The notes below the pieces were generated by a model. The model did no database searches. It saw only the letters and a program-made list of their open reading frames with translations, and was not told the DNA's origin. Source: Piscinibacter sp050175855 (GTDB taxonomy: Bacteria > Pseudomonadota > Gammaproteobacteria > Burkholderiales > Burkholderiaceae_C). Taken from it: a DNA stretch of 16,260 nucleotides. Below are positions 1 to 8,701 of this stretch, piece by piece. The stretch lies in NCBI RefSeq assembly GCF_050175855.1, contig NZ_JBFXIO010000054.1:1-16260 (forward strand). The letters are read 5' to 3'. The position numbers were made by a program, and so were the translations under genes. How positions within the stretch are numbered: the stretch's first letter is position 1; each line of letters opens with the position of its first letter.

Positions 1-2373
1 GGACAGGCTGATTTCCCACAGTGACCAGACACCCTGCACAGCATCAGGCAGGCCGGTGACCTTGACCACCGGCAGGGGCTGTGCAGCAACGCAACGGGAC
101 AGCTCGCTGATCACCGCTCTCGCGCGCGGGTCCTCCAAAGTGATCCACTCCAGGTCCGGGTTGTGCTCCGCCGTCCTGGCGTCAAAGCAGACCTTGTTGG
201 ACTCACTGCCGTCGACCCATTTCACGCGCCACGCGTCACCGGTTTTCAGGGCGCTGCCGCCACGTGCCGGCAAGCCGGAGGTGATGGCGCGCTCCAGCCA
301 GTACTGAGCCGGGTGATCGCGCCACTTGCGGGCATCGTCGGCATCCAGCGCATGGGCATCGGTCAGCAGGTCGCTGTTCTTGCGTTCGTCGGCGACCTTG
401 TCGCGAACCTGATCGATCACTGCATCGCAGGCCTTGTCGATCGAGCCTGGGTCTTGCAAGCCCTGCACGAACACCTCGTCGAACATCGCCTCCGCCTCGA
501 CCGAGTCCATCACGTCGGAGGCCTTGTCCACGCCGAATTCCTGGGCGATGACTTCGAGCTTGGTCTCCAACACCTGGCGGACGCGGTGCTCCACTGTGTC
601 TTCGAGAACGAAATTGACGGCCCGAACCACATGGCGCTGGCCGATGCGGTCCACACGACCAATGCGCTGCTCGATGCGCATGGGGTTCCACGGCATGTCG
701 AAGTTGACGATGACATGGCAGAACTGCAGGTTCAGGCCTTCGCCGCCTGCGTCGGTTGACACCAGAACCCGAACGTCCCGCGAGAAGGCCTGCTGTGCCT
801 TGGTGCGCGTATCCAGGTCCATGCTGCCGTTGAGCAGGGCCACAGAGAACCCACGGCTCTCCAAGAAGCCTGCCAGCATGGTCTGCGTCGGTACGAACTC
901 CGTGAAGATCAAGACCTTCAGGGTCGGGTCGTTCTCTTCCTGCTGCAGCTTGTAGATCAGCTCCAGCAGGGCTTCGGCCTTCGCGTCGGTGCCCTGGGCT
1001 TCGGTCTCCCGTGCCAAGGTCAACAGCAGGTCCACCTCGGCCTTCTCCTGCACCCAGCCCGAGGTCTGCACCGCAATGTCCACCTGGCTCTGGCCGTCCA
1101 GTTCGGACCACTCGTCCATCACGGGCGAATCGAACAGCGATGCCTGAGGCTGGGGCTCGTTGAGCAGCGCCTGGCGCTTCTCCAGCGTGGTACGAATGGC
1201 CGCCGTGCTGGACGTCACCAGCCGCTGCATCAGGATCATCAAGAACCCGATGTGCCGCTGCTTGGCCGCCAGTGCCTGGTTATAGCCATGGCGCACGTAG
1301 TCGGTGACCGCCTCGTACAACCGCTGCTGGGCGCCGTGCCGGTCATGCCACGCCACGGCCTGAAGACGAGTGAGCCGGGGCTTGAAGAGCGGCTGGCCTT
1401 CCGCATCGATGGCGTTCCGCTTTTCGGTGCGGATGACGAACGGCCGCACGCGATCTCGGCTGACGCTGCCTTCATCCGGGAACGAGTCCCGGTCGATCAA
1501 CTGCATCAGGCGCAGGAACTGATCAGTCTTGCCCTGGTGCGGCGTGGCGGAAAGCAGCAGCAGGTAGGGCGCCGCTTCGGCCAACGCGGCGCCCAGCTTG
1601 TAGCGGGCCACCTGGTCGGTGCTGCCGCCCATACGGTGCGACTCGTCGATGATCACCAGATCCCAAGAAGCTGAAATCAGGTCCTCGAAGCGCTCACGGT
1701 TGTAGTTATTCAGCTGCTCCGGGCTCCAGCCTTTACGCCCTTCGATCGGCTTGACCGAGTCCAGAGAGCAAATCACCTGGTCGTGCAGCCGCCAGAGGTT
1801 CTCTTCATCGTTGCGCCAATGCCGGAAGGCAGCCAATTCCGCCGGGTCGACGAACTGCAGCTTCTCCCCGAAGTGCAAGCGCATCTCGGCCTGCCATTGG
1901 CGCACCAACCCCTTGGGTGCTACCACCAGGATGCGCTTGGCCATGCCGCGCAGCTTCAGTTCGCGCAGGATCAACCCTGCTTCGATGGTCTTGCCCAAGC
2001 CCACCTCGTCCGCCAGCAGGTAGCGAACGCGGTGCTGGCTCATCGCGCGGTTGAGCGCGTAGAGCTGGTGCGGCAGCGGGACCACGGTGGACAGGATGGG
2101 CGCCAGCAGCAGGTTGTCTTCCAGGGCATCCAGCAGCTTGGCCGCCGCTGCCGTATGGAGGATGTGCTCAACCGTGGGCTGGATGCTGTCGAGCTGAGCC
2201 AGATCCTGCGAGCGCGCGCGCACCACCGCGTCTTTGGTGGGCAGCCACACGCGGTAGGCGGTTTCGCCCCACATGTCCTGCCTGTCCACCACGCGGCAGG
2301 GCGCGGCATGGCGCGCGTGCCAACACCACGCGCCAACGGCGTGTGCATCAGTGGGTTGCTCGCTTCCCGCCAT
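1..2373 (-). CDS. brxHII: SNF2-family DEAD/DEAH helicase, BrxHII-like (C-terminus outside window)
   Basis: Superfamily 2 ATP-dependent DNA translocase/helicase of the SNF2/RapA type, with 791 residues visible and no stop before the window edge. About 110 N-terminal residues precede Walker A DEVGLGKT (122-129). DESH follows at 243-246, motif III SATPHQ at 275-280, STDAGGEGLNLQF at 539-551 and QRIGRVDRIGQ at 569-579, so both RecA-like lobes are complete and the ATPase should be active. Residues from about 600 onward belong to no domain I recognise. The ATG overlaps the TGA of the upstream methyltransferase gene by one base (TGATG), which fixes the start and implies coupled translation. In type 3 BREX the SNF2 helicase BrxHII directly follows the methyltransferase PglXI, as here. 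DrmD of DISARM is also an SNF2 helicase and is the main alternative, but the BrxF- and BrxC-like neighbours favour BREX. The helicase call is near certain; the subfamily name is inferred from context. Confidence 0.9.
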   Translation of the reverse strand, partial: MAGSEQPTDAHAVGAWCWHARHAAPCRVVDRQDMWGETAYRVWLPTKDAVVRARSQDLAQLDSIQPTVEHILHTAAAAKLLDALEDNLLLAPILSTVVPLPHQLYALNRAMSQHRVRYLLADEVGLGKTIEAGLILRELKLRGMAKRILVVAPKGLVRQWQAEMRLHFGEKLQFVDPAELAAFRHWRNDEENLWRLHDQVICSLDSVKPIEGRKGWSPEQLNNYNRERFEDLISASWDLVIIDESHRMGGSTDQVARYKLGAALAEAAPYLLLLSATPHQGKTDQFLRLMQLIDRDSFPDEGSVSRDRVRPFVIRTEKRNAIDAEGQPLFKPRLTRLQAVAWHDRHGAQQRLYEAVTDYVRHGYNQALAAKQRHIGFLMILMQRLVTSSTAAIRTTLEKRQALLNEPQPQASLFDSPVMDEWSELDGQSQVDIAVQTSGWVQEKAEVDLLLTLARETEAQGTDAKAEALLELIYKLQQEENDPTLKVLIFTEFVPTQTMLAGFLESRGFSVALLNGSMDLDTRTKAQQAFSRDVRVLVSTDAGGEGLNLQFCHVIVNFDMPWNPMRIEQRIGRVDRIGQRHVVRAVNFVLEDTVEHRVRQVLETKLEVIAQEFGVDKASDVMDSVEAEAMFDEVFVQGLQDPGSIDKACDAVIDQVRDKVADERKNSDLLTDAHALDADDARKWRDHPAQYWLERAITSGLPARGGSALKTGDAWRVKWVDGSESNKVCFDARTAEHNPDLEWITLEDPRARAVISELSRCVAAQPLPVVKVTGLPDAVQGVWSLWEISLS

Positions 2374-5135
2374 CAGGCCCCAGATTCCGTGCGCGTCAGG
2401 GCCTGGTCGTACCAGAGCAGCAGCTTCTCGTCTTCCTGCAGCGCCTCTTCAGGGATCTTCTGCGCCACCTTGATGATGGTCTGGTAGTCCTTTTGGCCCC
2501 ATGCAGCCTTGAAGCCAGCGCGCAGCACCTCCAGGCGGAACTCCTTCAGGCGGCGGCCCGTTGAGGCCATGTACAGGTCGAACTCCTTGAGCAGCGCCTT
2601 CTCGCGCTTCTGTTCGAGCTGGCGCGCGTTGCCGGGGTCCGGCACGAACCAGCGGTCCTTGGCCTTGGCCTGCAACTGCGGATCGTTCTTCTCAAGGTTG
2701 CGCAGGTCCCGCCAGCCGTTGGACAAGTAGGCATGGATCTGGCTGGGCACATCCCCGGTGCCGTCGTACTTGAGGAAGTTGTTTTCCAACAGCGCTGAGA
2801 GCTCGGGGCGCGTCTCGTGCTTCTTCCAACCGGCGCCGAGCTGCGTGATGAACTCGGGGTGCAGTTCCTGGTATGTGGATGGCTTGGACTTCAGGAAGTC
2901 GCTCAACCAGTCGATGGCACTGCGCTCATCACTGACGAAAAGCTCCATCTGCGGCGCCTGGGCAACCTGGGCTCGCTTCTTGTCGTAGGCCGCCACCTGG
3001 GTGGGCAGGAACACCATGCCGTCCCGCTCAGGGAAGCGGCTGCGGATGCCGCTCAGGAACTCGTCGCTCGACAGCGGTACCGGCGAATCGTGCCGGACGA
3101 ACCATGCGACCAAGCGGTCGTAGATCCGACGCGGATCGCGTTCAACGATGAACTCGAGTGCGCCGTCCTTGACCTTGATCACCGACAACTGGCCCAAGTG
3201 CGTTTGGACGAAGTCCCATGCCGAGTCGGGCGTGGCGCCCCGTTCGGCGAGCCGCTGCTCCAGCCCACCGTTGGGCTTGTAGGCCGAGATGACGAGGTCC
3301 TGCTTGACGGCCGTCGTCGACGTCATCTGGCGGTAGCTGCCCTGAACCTTGTCGAGCGCGGAGACTTCGGCCACAACGAAGCCGGCCTGCTGAAGGGCCA
3401 CCTGGATCGCGTTCCAGACCGAGGCCTTGCTGTTGGAGAAAACGACCGTCATCCAGCGCCCGGGCTTCAGGACGCGGTGGTACTCCGCGAAGCAGCGCTG
3501 CATCAGGTGCTGGTACTCTGGCAGCGCCTTGTTCTTGAACTTGTCGATGATCGCTTCTGGCTTCGAGTCAGTGGCCACGCCGTGCCACGACTCAACCATG
3601 AAGTTAAGGTCAGCGTAGAAGATGTTCTCGCCGAACGGTGGATCCGTGAATACGTAGTCGATCGAGTCGGCATCAAGGCACAAGCGTGCCGCAGTACCGG
3701 TTGCAATAGCCGCATGGCTTTGCCCAGCCCGAAATCCTGCGGCGGCCTTTTCAATCGTCTTCAACTTGCCGGTGAAGAAATACCACGGCGCCACTTCGGA
3801 GAGTTGGCTGGGAACGTAATAGACACCCTTCTGACCTCGGGCGTTCTGAGAGAAGGCAAGTGGCTCGTATGCATTCAGAACCGATAGATTGCGAATTCCC
3901 TGCTCAACGAAAAACTTGAGCATCGCCGAAATCCTCCGTTCCGGCCAATCGTCAGCGAGCCGCCAAAGCGCGGCCATCGCATGGCCGGCCCTCGGCAAGT
4001 AGAAGTGGTGCATCGACGTAAAGCCCTTTGGGGCGATCCGGGAGCCGTGATACATGTCCTCGATCGGAAACCGATCGGTAGGAAGGCCGGCAGGTATGGG
4101 CATCGCCTCGATTCGCGCGACGGTGGCCATGTCACTTGCGTCCGGCGACTTTTCGTATCGCGTCTTGCCCACTGCGTAAACGATCGACGAAAGGTCGAAC
4201 TTGACTCGCTGCCAAGGCTTGCCACTTGCTGGGTCGATCCGAGTCTCGAGTACTCGCTCAAGTCGGTCTTTGTTGAGTTGTGCGCCGCAATGCGGACATG
4301 GGAATGTCTCGCGTACACGCTTGCTCTCATCTTCCAGCGCTTCGTCCAGAAAGTTCACCTTCCCGGCGCACTCCGGGCAGGTGAAGACCTCGCTCCAGAC
4401 CGTGTACTCGATTCGTCCTTTCGTCTTGCCGTCGGAGTGCAGCGTCTCGTACATCCATCCGATCTCCTGCTCCAAAGCCTTCAGCACGTGCTTCCCGGCA
4501 CTTCCGAAGGACTCCACTTCGAACGGCAGGTTGTAGTTGGCGCCGATGAAAGTGGCGGCTGGCGACAGATCGTTGAGAACCACACGACGCGCACCCCAAT
4601 CAGGTGCCGGGCGTCCATCCCTTTTCCAAGCAAGTTCCAGTTCATGGCGGTATACCGCTGGCGCCGCCCCGCACCACTGCGCTGCTACTCCGGTCATGCC
4701 TGAGCCGGCAAAACCATCGAGGACAACATCGCCAGGCTTTGTGTAGTGAATGATCGATGGAACGATTGCCAGGTGCGGTACTTTCGTGTGGTACGCATGC
4801 GCCTTGTAAAGGGGATCCGTCTTGCCCTCAGACACATCGATAGCTAGTGGCTCGCGGCTGTACTTCTCACTCGGGTCGTAGGGCTTCCCATAGTGCCGGA
4901 CGAAGTCCGCCAGCCAGGGATTCGGGCAAGCGGTGTAGTACGGCGGGTCCGACATCGCCAGGATGGCTTCGTCGGTTCCCTTGGGGAAACCCTCCTGCTT
5001 CCGGAACGCGGGGTCCTTCAGCTTCTCGGCGAGCAAGCCCAGGAAGTGCCCGCGGCGGGCTTCGTCGCTCGGGAATGTCTGGCCCAGGCATTCGACAGGG
5101 CCGGCGGTTGCGGCATGTTGGATCAAGTCAGTCAT
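2373..5135 (-). CDS. pglXI: Zinc-ribbon DNA methyltransferase, PglXI-like (type 3 BREX)
   Basis: Probable site-specific amino-DNA methyltransferase (N6-adenine expected) of 920 residues, thought to mark host DNA in BREX. A DPPY catalytic motif (63-66) lies before the SAM-binding motif DGFAGSGMTG (140-149), followed by LNDLSP (188-193). Two CxxC pairs, CPEC (253-256) and CPHC (280-283), look like a zinc ribbon. A second DPP motif, TDPPFGENIFY, sits at 497-507 with KPGRW downstream (557-561). This fits the COG1743-type zinc-ribbon methylases used as PglXI in type 3 BREX. The last 280 or so residues have no domain I can name. The reading frame is open up to 5366, but that extension overlaps the preceding gene and lacks a start signal. 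The ATG at 5135 overlaps the preceding TGA as ATGA and gives a natural N-terminus. No strong Shine-Dalgarno is seen, so translation is probably coupled. The middle of the gene is locally poorer in GC than its ends. Methyltransferase certain; PglXI assignment likely. Confidence 0.9.
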   Translation of the reverse strand: MTDLIQHAATAGPVECLGQTFPSDEARRGHFLGLLAEKLKDPAFRKQEGFPKGTDEAILAMSDPPYYTACPNPWLADFVRHYGKPYDPSEKYSREPLAIDVSEGKTDPLYKAHAYHTKVPHLAIVPSIIHYTKPGDVVLDGFAGSGMTGVAAQWCGAAPAVYRHELELAWKRDGRPAPDWGARRVVLNDLSPAATFIGANYNLPFEVESFGSAGKHVLKALEQEIGWMYETLHSDGKTKGRIEYTVWSEVFTCPECAGKVNFLDEALEDESKRVRETFPCPHCGAQLNKDRLERVLETRIDPASGKPWQRVKFDLSSIVYAVGKTRYEKSPDASDMATVARIEAMPIPAGLPTDRFPIEDMYHGSRIAPKGFTSMHHFYLPRAGHAMAALWRLADDWPERRISAMLKFFVEQGIRNLSVLNAYEPLAFSQNARGQKGVYYVPSQLSEVAPWYFFTGKLKTIEKAAAGFRAGQSHAAIATGTAARLCLDADSIDYVFTDPPFGENIFYADLNFMVESWHGVATDSKPEAIIDKFKNKALPEYQHLMQRCFAEYHRVLKPGRWMTVVFSNSKASVWNAIQVALQQAGFVVAEVSALDKVQGSYRQMTSTTAVKQDLVISAYKPNGGLEQRLAERGATPDSAWDFVQTHLGQLSVIKVKDGALEFIVERDPRRIYDRLVAWFVRHDSPVPLSSDEFLSGIRSRFPERDGMVFLPTQVAAYDKKRAQVAQAPQMELFVSDERSAIDWLSDFLKSKPSTYQELHPEFITQLGAGWKKHETRPELSALLENNFLKYDGTGDVPSQIHAYLSNGWRDLRNLEKNDPQLQAKAKDRWFVPDPGNARQLEQKREKALLKEFDLYMASTGRRLKEFRLEVLRAGFKAAWGQKDYQTIIKVAQKIPEEALQEDEKLLLWYDQALTRTESGA

Positions 5136-6979
5136 GTTGTCGGTGAGTTCAGTGCACGCCACGCCTTCAGGCGAATGCCGTTCTCTGTCAGCACGTAGCG
5201 CTGGGCCGAGGAGCGGGGCTTGTCTGGAATCGTCATGCGCAGGATGCCAGCCCGCAGCAGTGGCTCCAGATGCTGGCTGCGGAAGTGGGCCCGCTGGCTG
5301 TACCCGGTGATGCGCAGCAGCTCCGCCATGGCTCGCGGGGCGTCGCTGTGGGCCACGATCTTCCACTGCACATCGCTCAACCGTTCAAGTGCCTGTACAA
5401 GTGGTCTGGCGCCTTGCGCGACTTGATCGGTCACTTGTACGGTCCCGCCCGCTCCGGGGTCAGTGCCGCTAAGTCCTTGATTTTCCTGCGCAGAACCGTC
5501 TGCCTCCGGGGCAAAGCGTGCCCGCAGGTGGGCCGCCAGGCGGACATGGGGGTCGCCGTCCACGATGGGATCCACCAGCACTTGCACGGCCAGTTCCTGC
5601 GCCAGGCCTCGCGCCTGTGGCCCGCTCAGCCCGGTCAGCGCCTTGATGTCGGCCACGTCCGCCTCGCCGCGCAGCAGCAAGAACGCCACCACGGCGGCTT
5701 GCGGCGGGGTCAGGTTCGCACCCAGGCTGGCCAGCGCGAGGAGCTGGGCCTCGGACTGCAACTTCTGCTTGGGCAGCCGCAGCCGGAAGGTCTTGTCCGC
5801 CTTGTCGTTGTGGATCTCGGGCGGCAAGTAGCCCAGACGGCGCCAGCTCTCGAAGATGGCGCCGATGCCGGTGCCCCCTTGATCGGACAGGCCGATGCGG
5901 CGGAAGGCAGCCACGACGCTGGGGTTGCGCATCTCCTTGTCGCCGGGGTCCAGCAACTTCTCGCGCGACTGAAAGGCGTCGCCGGGGTTGAAGAACTCCG
6001 TGCAGTCGCGGTAGATGCGGATGGCCGGCAATCTGCCGTGGTCGCTGAAGTCCTGGTGGATCAGCAGGTTGATGGCCGCCTCGCGGAACGACACGTAGTC
6101 GGGTGGATCGTCGCTGCGGCGCAGGGTTTCGGCATCGATGGAGAACGGCCGCTCACTGTGCCGGAAGTAGAAGTCGACCACGGTGCGCCAGGCCTGCACC
6201 AGATTGCCTTCCACTGCGATGCGATCGGCCCACCGTGTGGTGGGCGAGTACTCGGTCACGGCATGCCGGTACAACTGCAGATCAACCACCATGCGGGGTA
6301 GCACCTGCGGCAAAACCTCGGCGGCACCCAGCACCAGCAGACCCGCCCGGGTGGGCATCAGCCTGCCGTCTTGCTCCACGATGAAGCCACGCTTGCGCAG
6401 GAACGTCGGCTCGTCATCACCATCATCTCGACCGGCGTTGCTGCGGCCGAACATGTCGCGGTACCAGCGGACCGACTGGTCGTCGAAACAGCGGCCGACA
6501 TCGAGCGCCAGCGGCTCTGCGTCGTAGCGGGTGGGCGACGCGTCACGCATCAGCCGCATCAGCTCGTCAGCCGTGCAGGTGTCGTCACGCCCTCCGCGGC
6601 GGATGTACGAGTTCCTGGGGTTGCGATCCAGGTGCACCGGCTTCTGGTTCCGCGCTGCTTCGGGAACGAAGAACGCCAGCACGACGCCTTCTGGCATCTG
6701 ATGCACTTGGCCCGTGATCGGCAACAGCGCGCTGATCTTGTTGGGGTCGCGCACCTGTCCCAGAAAGGTGTTCTGCAACTTGTCAGCGTCGACCACGCCC
6801 GTGACCGTGAACGTGCCGTTCGTTTCCCTGACACCGAACACCAGGTGCCCACCTTCGGTGTTCGCGAAGGCGCTCACGGTGGACAGCGCGTTCCTGGGCA
6901 CCTCCCACGTGGCCTCCTTGAACTCGACATCGCTCCACTCGATGGAGTTCAGCGCGGCGATCAGCTCATCGCGTGTCAT
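5132..6979 (-). CDS. AlbA_2/Schlafen-type protein with HATPase domain and C-terminal winged helix
   Basis: 615-residue protein of the COG2865-like class (RNA/DNA-binding AlbA_2 plus GHKL-type ATP-binding domain). The AlbA_2 region runs from about 10 to 135, with EFKE (19-22), AFANTEGG (37-44) and YIRRGG (125-130). The HATPase_c_4-like region shows REAAINLLIHQDF (299-311, N-box with N304, H308 and D310), NPGD (331-334) and GGTGI (368-372). A helix-turn-helix-like stretch follows at about 425-465. A C-terminal winged-helix module (about 535-605) contains HFRSQHLEPLL and IPDKPRSSAQRY, as in RecG-like regulators of this family. A low-complexity spacer (490-520) separates the two. It begins 30 bases after the Hsp70-like gene and ends in an ATGA overlap with the methyltransferase, so it is built into the operon. 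Start is the first ATG; its Shine-Dalgarno is weak. Members are variously called transcriptional regulators, and some Schlafen-like proteins act as nucleases or defence effectors. The role here is unknown; it is not part of the canonical type 3 BREX gene set. Confidence 0.85.
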   Translation of the reverse strand: MTRDELIAALNSIEWSDVEFKEATWEVPRNALSTVSAFANTEGGHLVFGVRETNGTFTVTGVVDADKLQNTFLGQVRDPNKISALLPITGQVHQMPEGVVLAFFVPEAARNQKPVHLDRNPRNSYIRRGGRDDTCTADELMRLMRDASPTRYDAEPLALDVGRCFDDQSVRWYRDMFGRSNAGRDDGDDEPTFLRKRGFIVEQDGRLMPTRAGLLVLGAAEVLPQVLPRMVVDLQLYRHAVTEYSPTTRWADRIAVEGNLVQAWRTVVDFYFRHSERPFSIDAETLRRSDDPPDYVSFREAAINLLIHQDFSDHGRLPAIRIYRDCTEFFNPGDAFQSREKLLDPGDKEMRNPSVVAAFRRIGLSDQGGTGIGAIFESWRRLGYLPPEIHNDKADKTFRLRLPKQKLQSEAQLLALASLGANLTPPQAAVVAFLLLRGEADVADIKALTGLSGPQARGLAQELAVQVLVDPIVDGDPHVRLAAHLRARFAPEADGSAQENQGLSGTDPGAGGTVQVTDQVAQGARPLVQALERLSDVQWKIVAHSDAPRAMAELLRITGYSQRAHFRSQHLEPLLRAGILRMTIPDKPRSSAQRYVLTENGIRLKAWRALNSPTT

Positions 6980-7009
6980 CAGCGACCCGGATCAATGGCG
7001 AGACCGCGC

Positions 7010-8680
7010 TCATGCCGTGTACGTGGGCCGACGCAGCCCCTTGAAGTCATCGAAGCTGGGCGCCACGGTTGGCAGCTCCGGGTTGGCGCCACCGATAGCC
7101 ACGGCCAGCTGCGGGTACTGCGGCGCAAACTGCGGATAGCGCTCAGTGATCCACGTTGGCACATGGGGGATCGGTTTGCGCAGGATTCGACGGCCGCGAA
7201 CCTCCACGACTTCAGTGGCCAGCTCCTGCACCATGGGCAGATCGGCACCGCCACCAGTGAGCACCACGTTGAGATGACTGTCGGCCATCAGGTCCAGATA
7301 GCCGTCGCCCGCTGCGCCAAGTGCCTGCAAGAGTTCACGCTGAAGCTGCTGACTGAATGCCTTGACGCGTGAGCTGGCCAGGAATGCGTCGAGGTGGACA
7401 ACGGCGCGCGAACGGTTGGCCAAAGGGATCTCCACCTGGCCGTCGCGAAAGAGCGCCTCCTTCTGAAGACGGATCGTGCTCTGAAGGAAGCTGAGATTGT
7501 GGGCACCTTCGGGGCTGGCTTTGTCGATCCCCTCCAGTTCCAGAACAAAGAACTTCAGCAGGTCATCGACCCGGTTGCCCGCTTGCTCCAGCACCTTCAC
7601 CGTTCCCGGCACGATGCGAACGAGGCAAACATCCTTCTCAGGGTTGTGCTGCAACAGGAACAGGCCGTAGTCGGTGGTGCCGGCGCCAACATCCACCACC
7701 ATGAAGAGCTCGCGCTGAGCCTCCTCCGTCAACATCAGGCTTGCTGCAGCTGCCACAGGCTCAGGTATGCCTTCGGTGAGCAGGTAGTCAGGCAGCCCAG
7801 GCAGCAACTTGATCTGTTCCAGTGCCGCCTTGGCCTTTGCGATCGGAATGCCGCTGCGCCACTGATCGTGGAACGTGTCCGCGAGGATCTGCGCCTGCGC
7901 CAGCATCTTGCGAAGCAGTGGCTCTGCCCATTTGTTCCGCTCTTCACTCCAGCACGGCCTCGCAAAGCGGCGGGCGCAGTATCGGGACACGCCGTGCGCC
8001 TGAAGCTCCGATGTGGCCAGGTCTGTCAGGTATCCCAGGTACAGCGTGATCAGTTCACCTTCCGAGATGGGTATGTCGCTGATCGGGTTGATCTCCTTGG
8101 CCACCTGGGCTCGGTAGATGTCCAACTGCTGGCCCATGCTGAGCCTGGCTTTGGGCGAGTCAAAGCGAACGCGGCCCAGGGGCGCTGCAGCGGTACCCAG
8201 ATCAACGGCCTGTGGCCCGAAGTGAAGGATTCCGTCGTCTGAGATGAAAATGGACGAGTCCACCGGGTAGCCCGATGCACCCGCGCGCTTGCCCAGGGCG
8301 AGTTCCACAGGTGTGGAGTCGCCTTGTATCGCGAACGCCTTGGACATGGCAGTTCCGAAGTCAAGGCACACAGTGACATGCGGGTCGTCAGCCTTGCCTC
8401 GATCCAAGGCCTCAAGCTTCAACTCCACCGTAACGGCGGCCGCCGGTGCGGGCGCTGTGGGTTCAACCGGTGGCGTGGTGGGCGTGGGAATCGCAGCCGT
8501 AGGTACGACCGGCACGAGCGCTGGGGCTTCCGGCACATCGCCAGGAGCGGCGAGCAGGGTTTGAAGTGCCTGCTTCTCTTTGGCCGAAATCGTGCCGAGC
8601 TTGTACTTGCCGCTGGACGGGTCCTGCTCGATGCGATCAAGCAAGTTTTCGACGAGCAGCTTTGCGGTTTCGATGTTCAT
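7010..8680 (-). CDS. Hsp70/actin-fold ATPase without a substrate-binding domain
   Basis: 556-residue protein of the actin/Hsp70 ATPase superfamily. A short N-terminal helical segment (1-45) is followed by an Ala/Pro/Thr-rich linker (46-82). The nucleotide-binding domain then shows phosphate-1 motif CLDFGT (105-110), connect-1 motif EPVAAAA (307-313), phosphate-2 motif VDVGAGTTD (329-337) and adenosine motif LTGGGAD (474-480). A YCARRFARPCW stretch (234-244) lies between the first and second motifs. The protein ends about 75 residues after the adenosine motif, so there is no room for a DnaK-type peptide-binding domain; it is a bare ATPase or a polymerising actin-like protein. The ATG has a good Shine-Dalgarno (GAGGGA, 8686-8691), and the gene starts 21 bases after the upstream stop. 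It probably works with the adjacent 481-residue protein. Superfamily membership is clear; substrate and role are unknown. Composition is somewhat less GC-rich than brxC. Confidence 0.88.
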   Translation of the reverse strand: MNIETAKLLVENLLDRIEQDPSSGKYKLGTISAKEKQALQTLLAAPGDVPEAPALVPVVPTAAIPTPTTPPVEPTAPAPAAAVTVELKLEALDRGKADDPHVTVCLDFGTAMSKAFAIQGDSTPVELALGKRAGASGYPVDSSIFISDDGILHFGPQAVDLGTAAAPLGRVRFDSPKARLSMGQQLDIYRAQVAKEINPISDIPISEGELITLYLGYLTDLATSELQAHGVSRYCARRFARPCWSEERNKWAEPLLRKMLAQAQILADTFHDQWRSGIPIAKAKAALEQIKLLPGLPDYLLTEGIPEPVAAAASLMLTEEAQRELFMVVDVGAGTTDYGLFLLQHNPEKDVCLVRIVPGTVKVLEQAGNRVDDLLKFFVLELEGIDKASPEGAHNLSFLQSTIRLQKEALFRDGQVEIPLANRSRAVVHLDAFLASSRVKAFSQQLQRELLQALGAAGDGYLDLMADSHLNVVLTGGGADLPMVQELATEVVEVRGRRILRKPIPHVPTWITERYPQFAPQYPQLAVAIGGANPELPTVAPSFDDFKGLRRPTYTA

Positions 8681-8701
8681 GTGTCTCCCTCTATTGGTTC
8701 G

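Noticed and set aside
2817..3887. A 356-codon plus-strand frame opposite the methyltransferase
   Set aside because: It lies wholly opposite the conserved methyltransferase, with no domain and no ribosome site noticed. It is a shadow frame.
1..5135. Class 1 DISARM (SNF2 helicase DrmD plus methylase DrmMI)
   Set aside because: No DrmA, DrmB (DUF1998) or DrmC is visible, while BrxF-like, DUF6079/BrxC-like and WYL genes sit in the BREX type 3 order. It remains possible only if the left flank shows DISARM genes.
5136..5366. N-terminal extension of the methyltransferase to 5366
   Set aside because: It would overlap the Schlafen-like gene's conserved C-terminal winged helix in another frame and gives a low-complexity peptide. 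The ATGA start at 5135 is far better.
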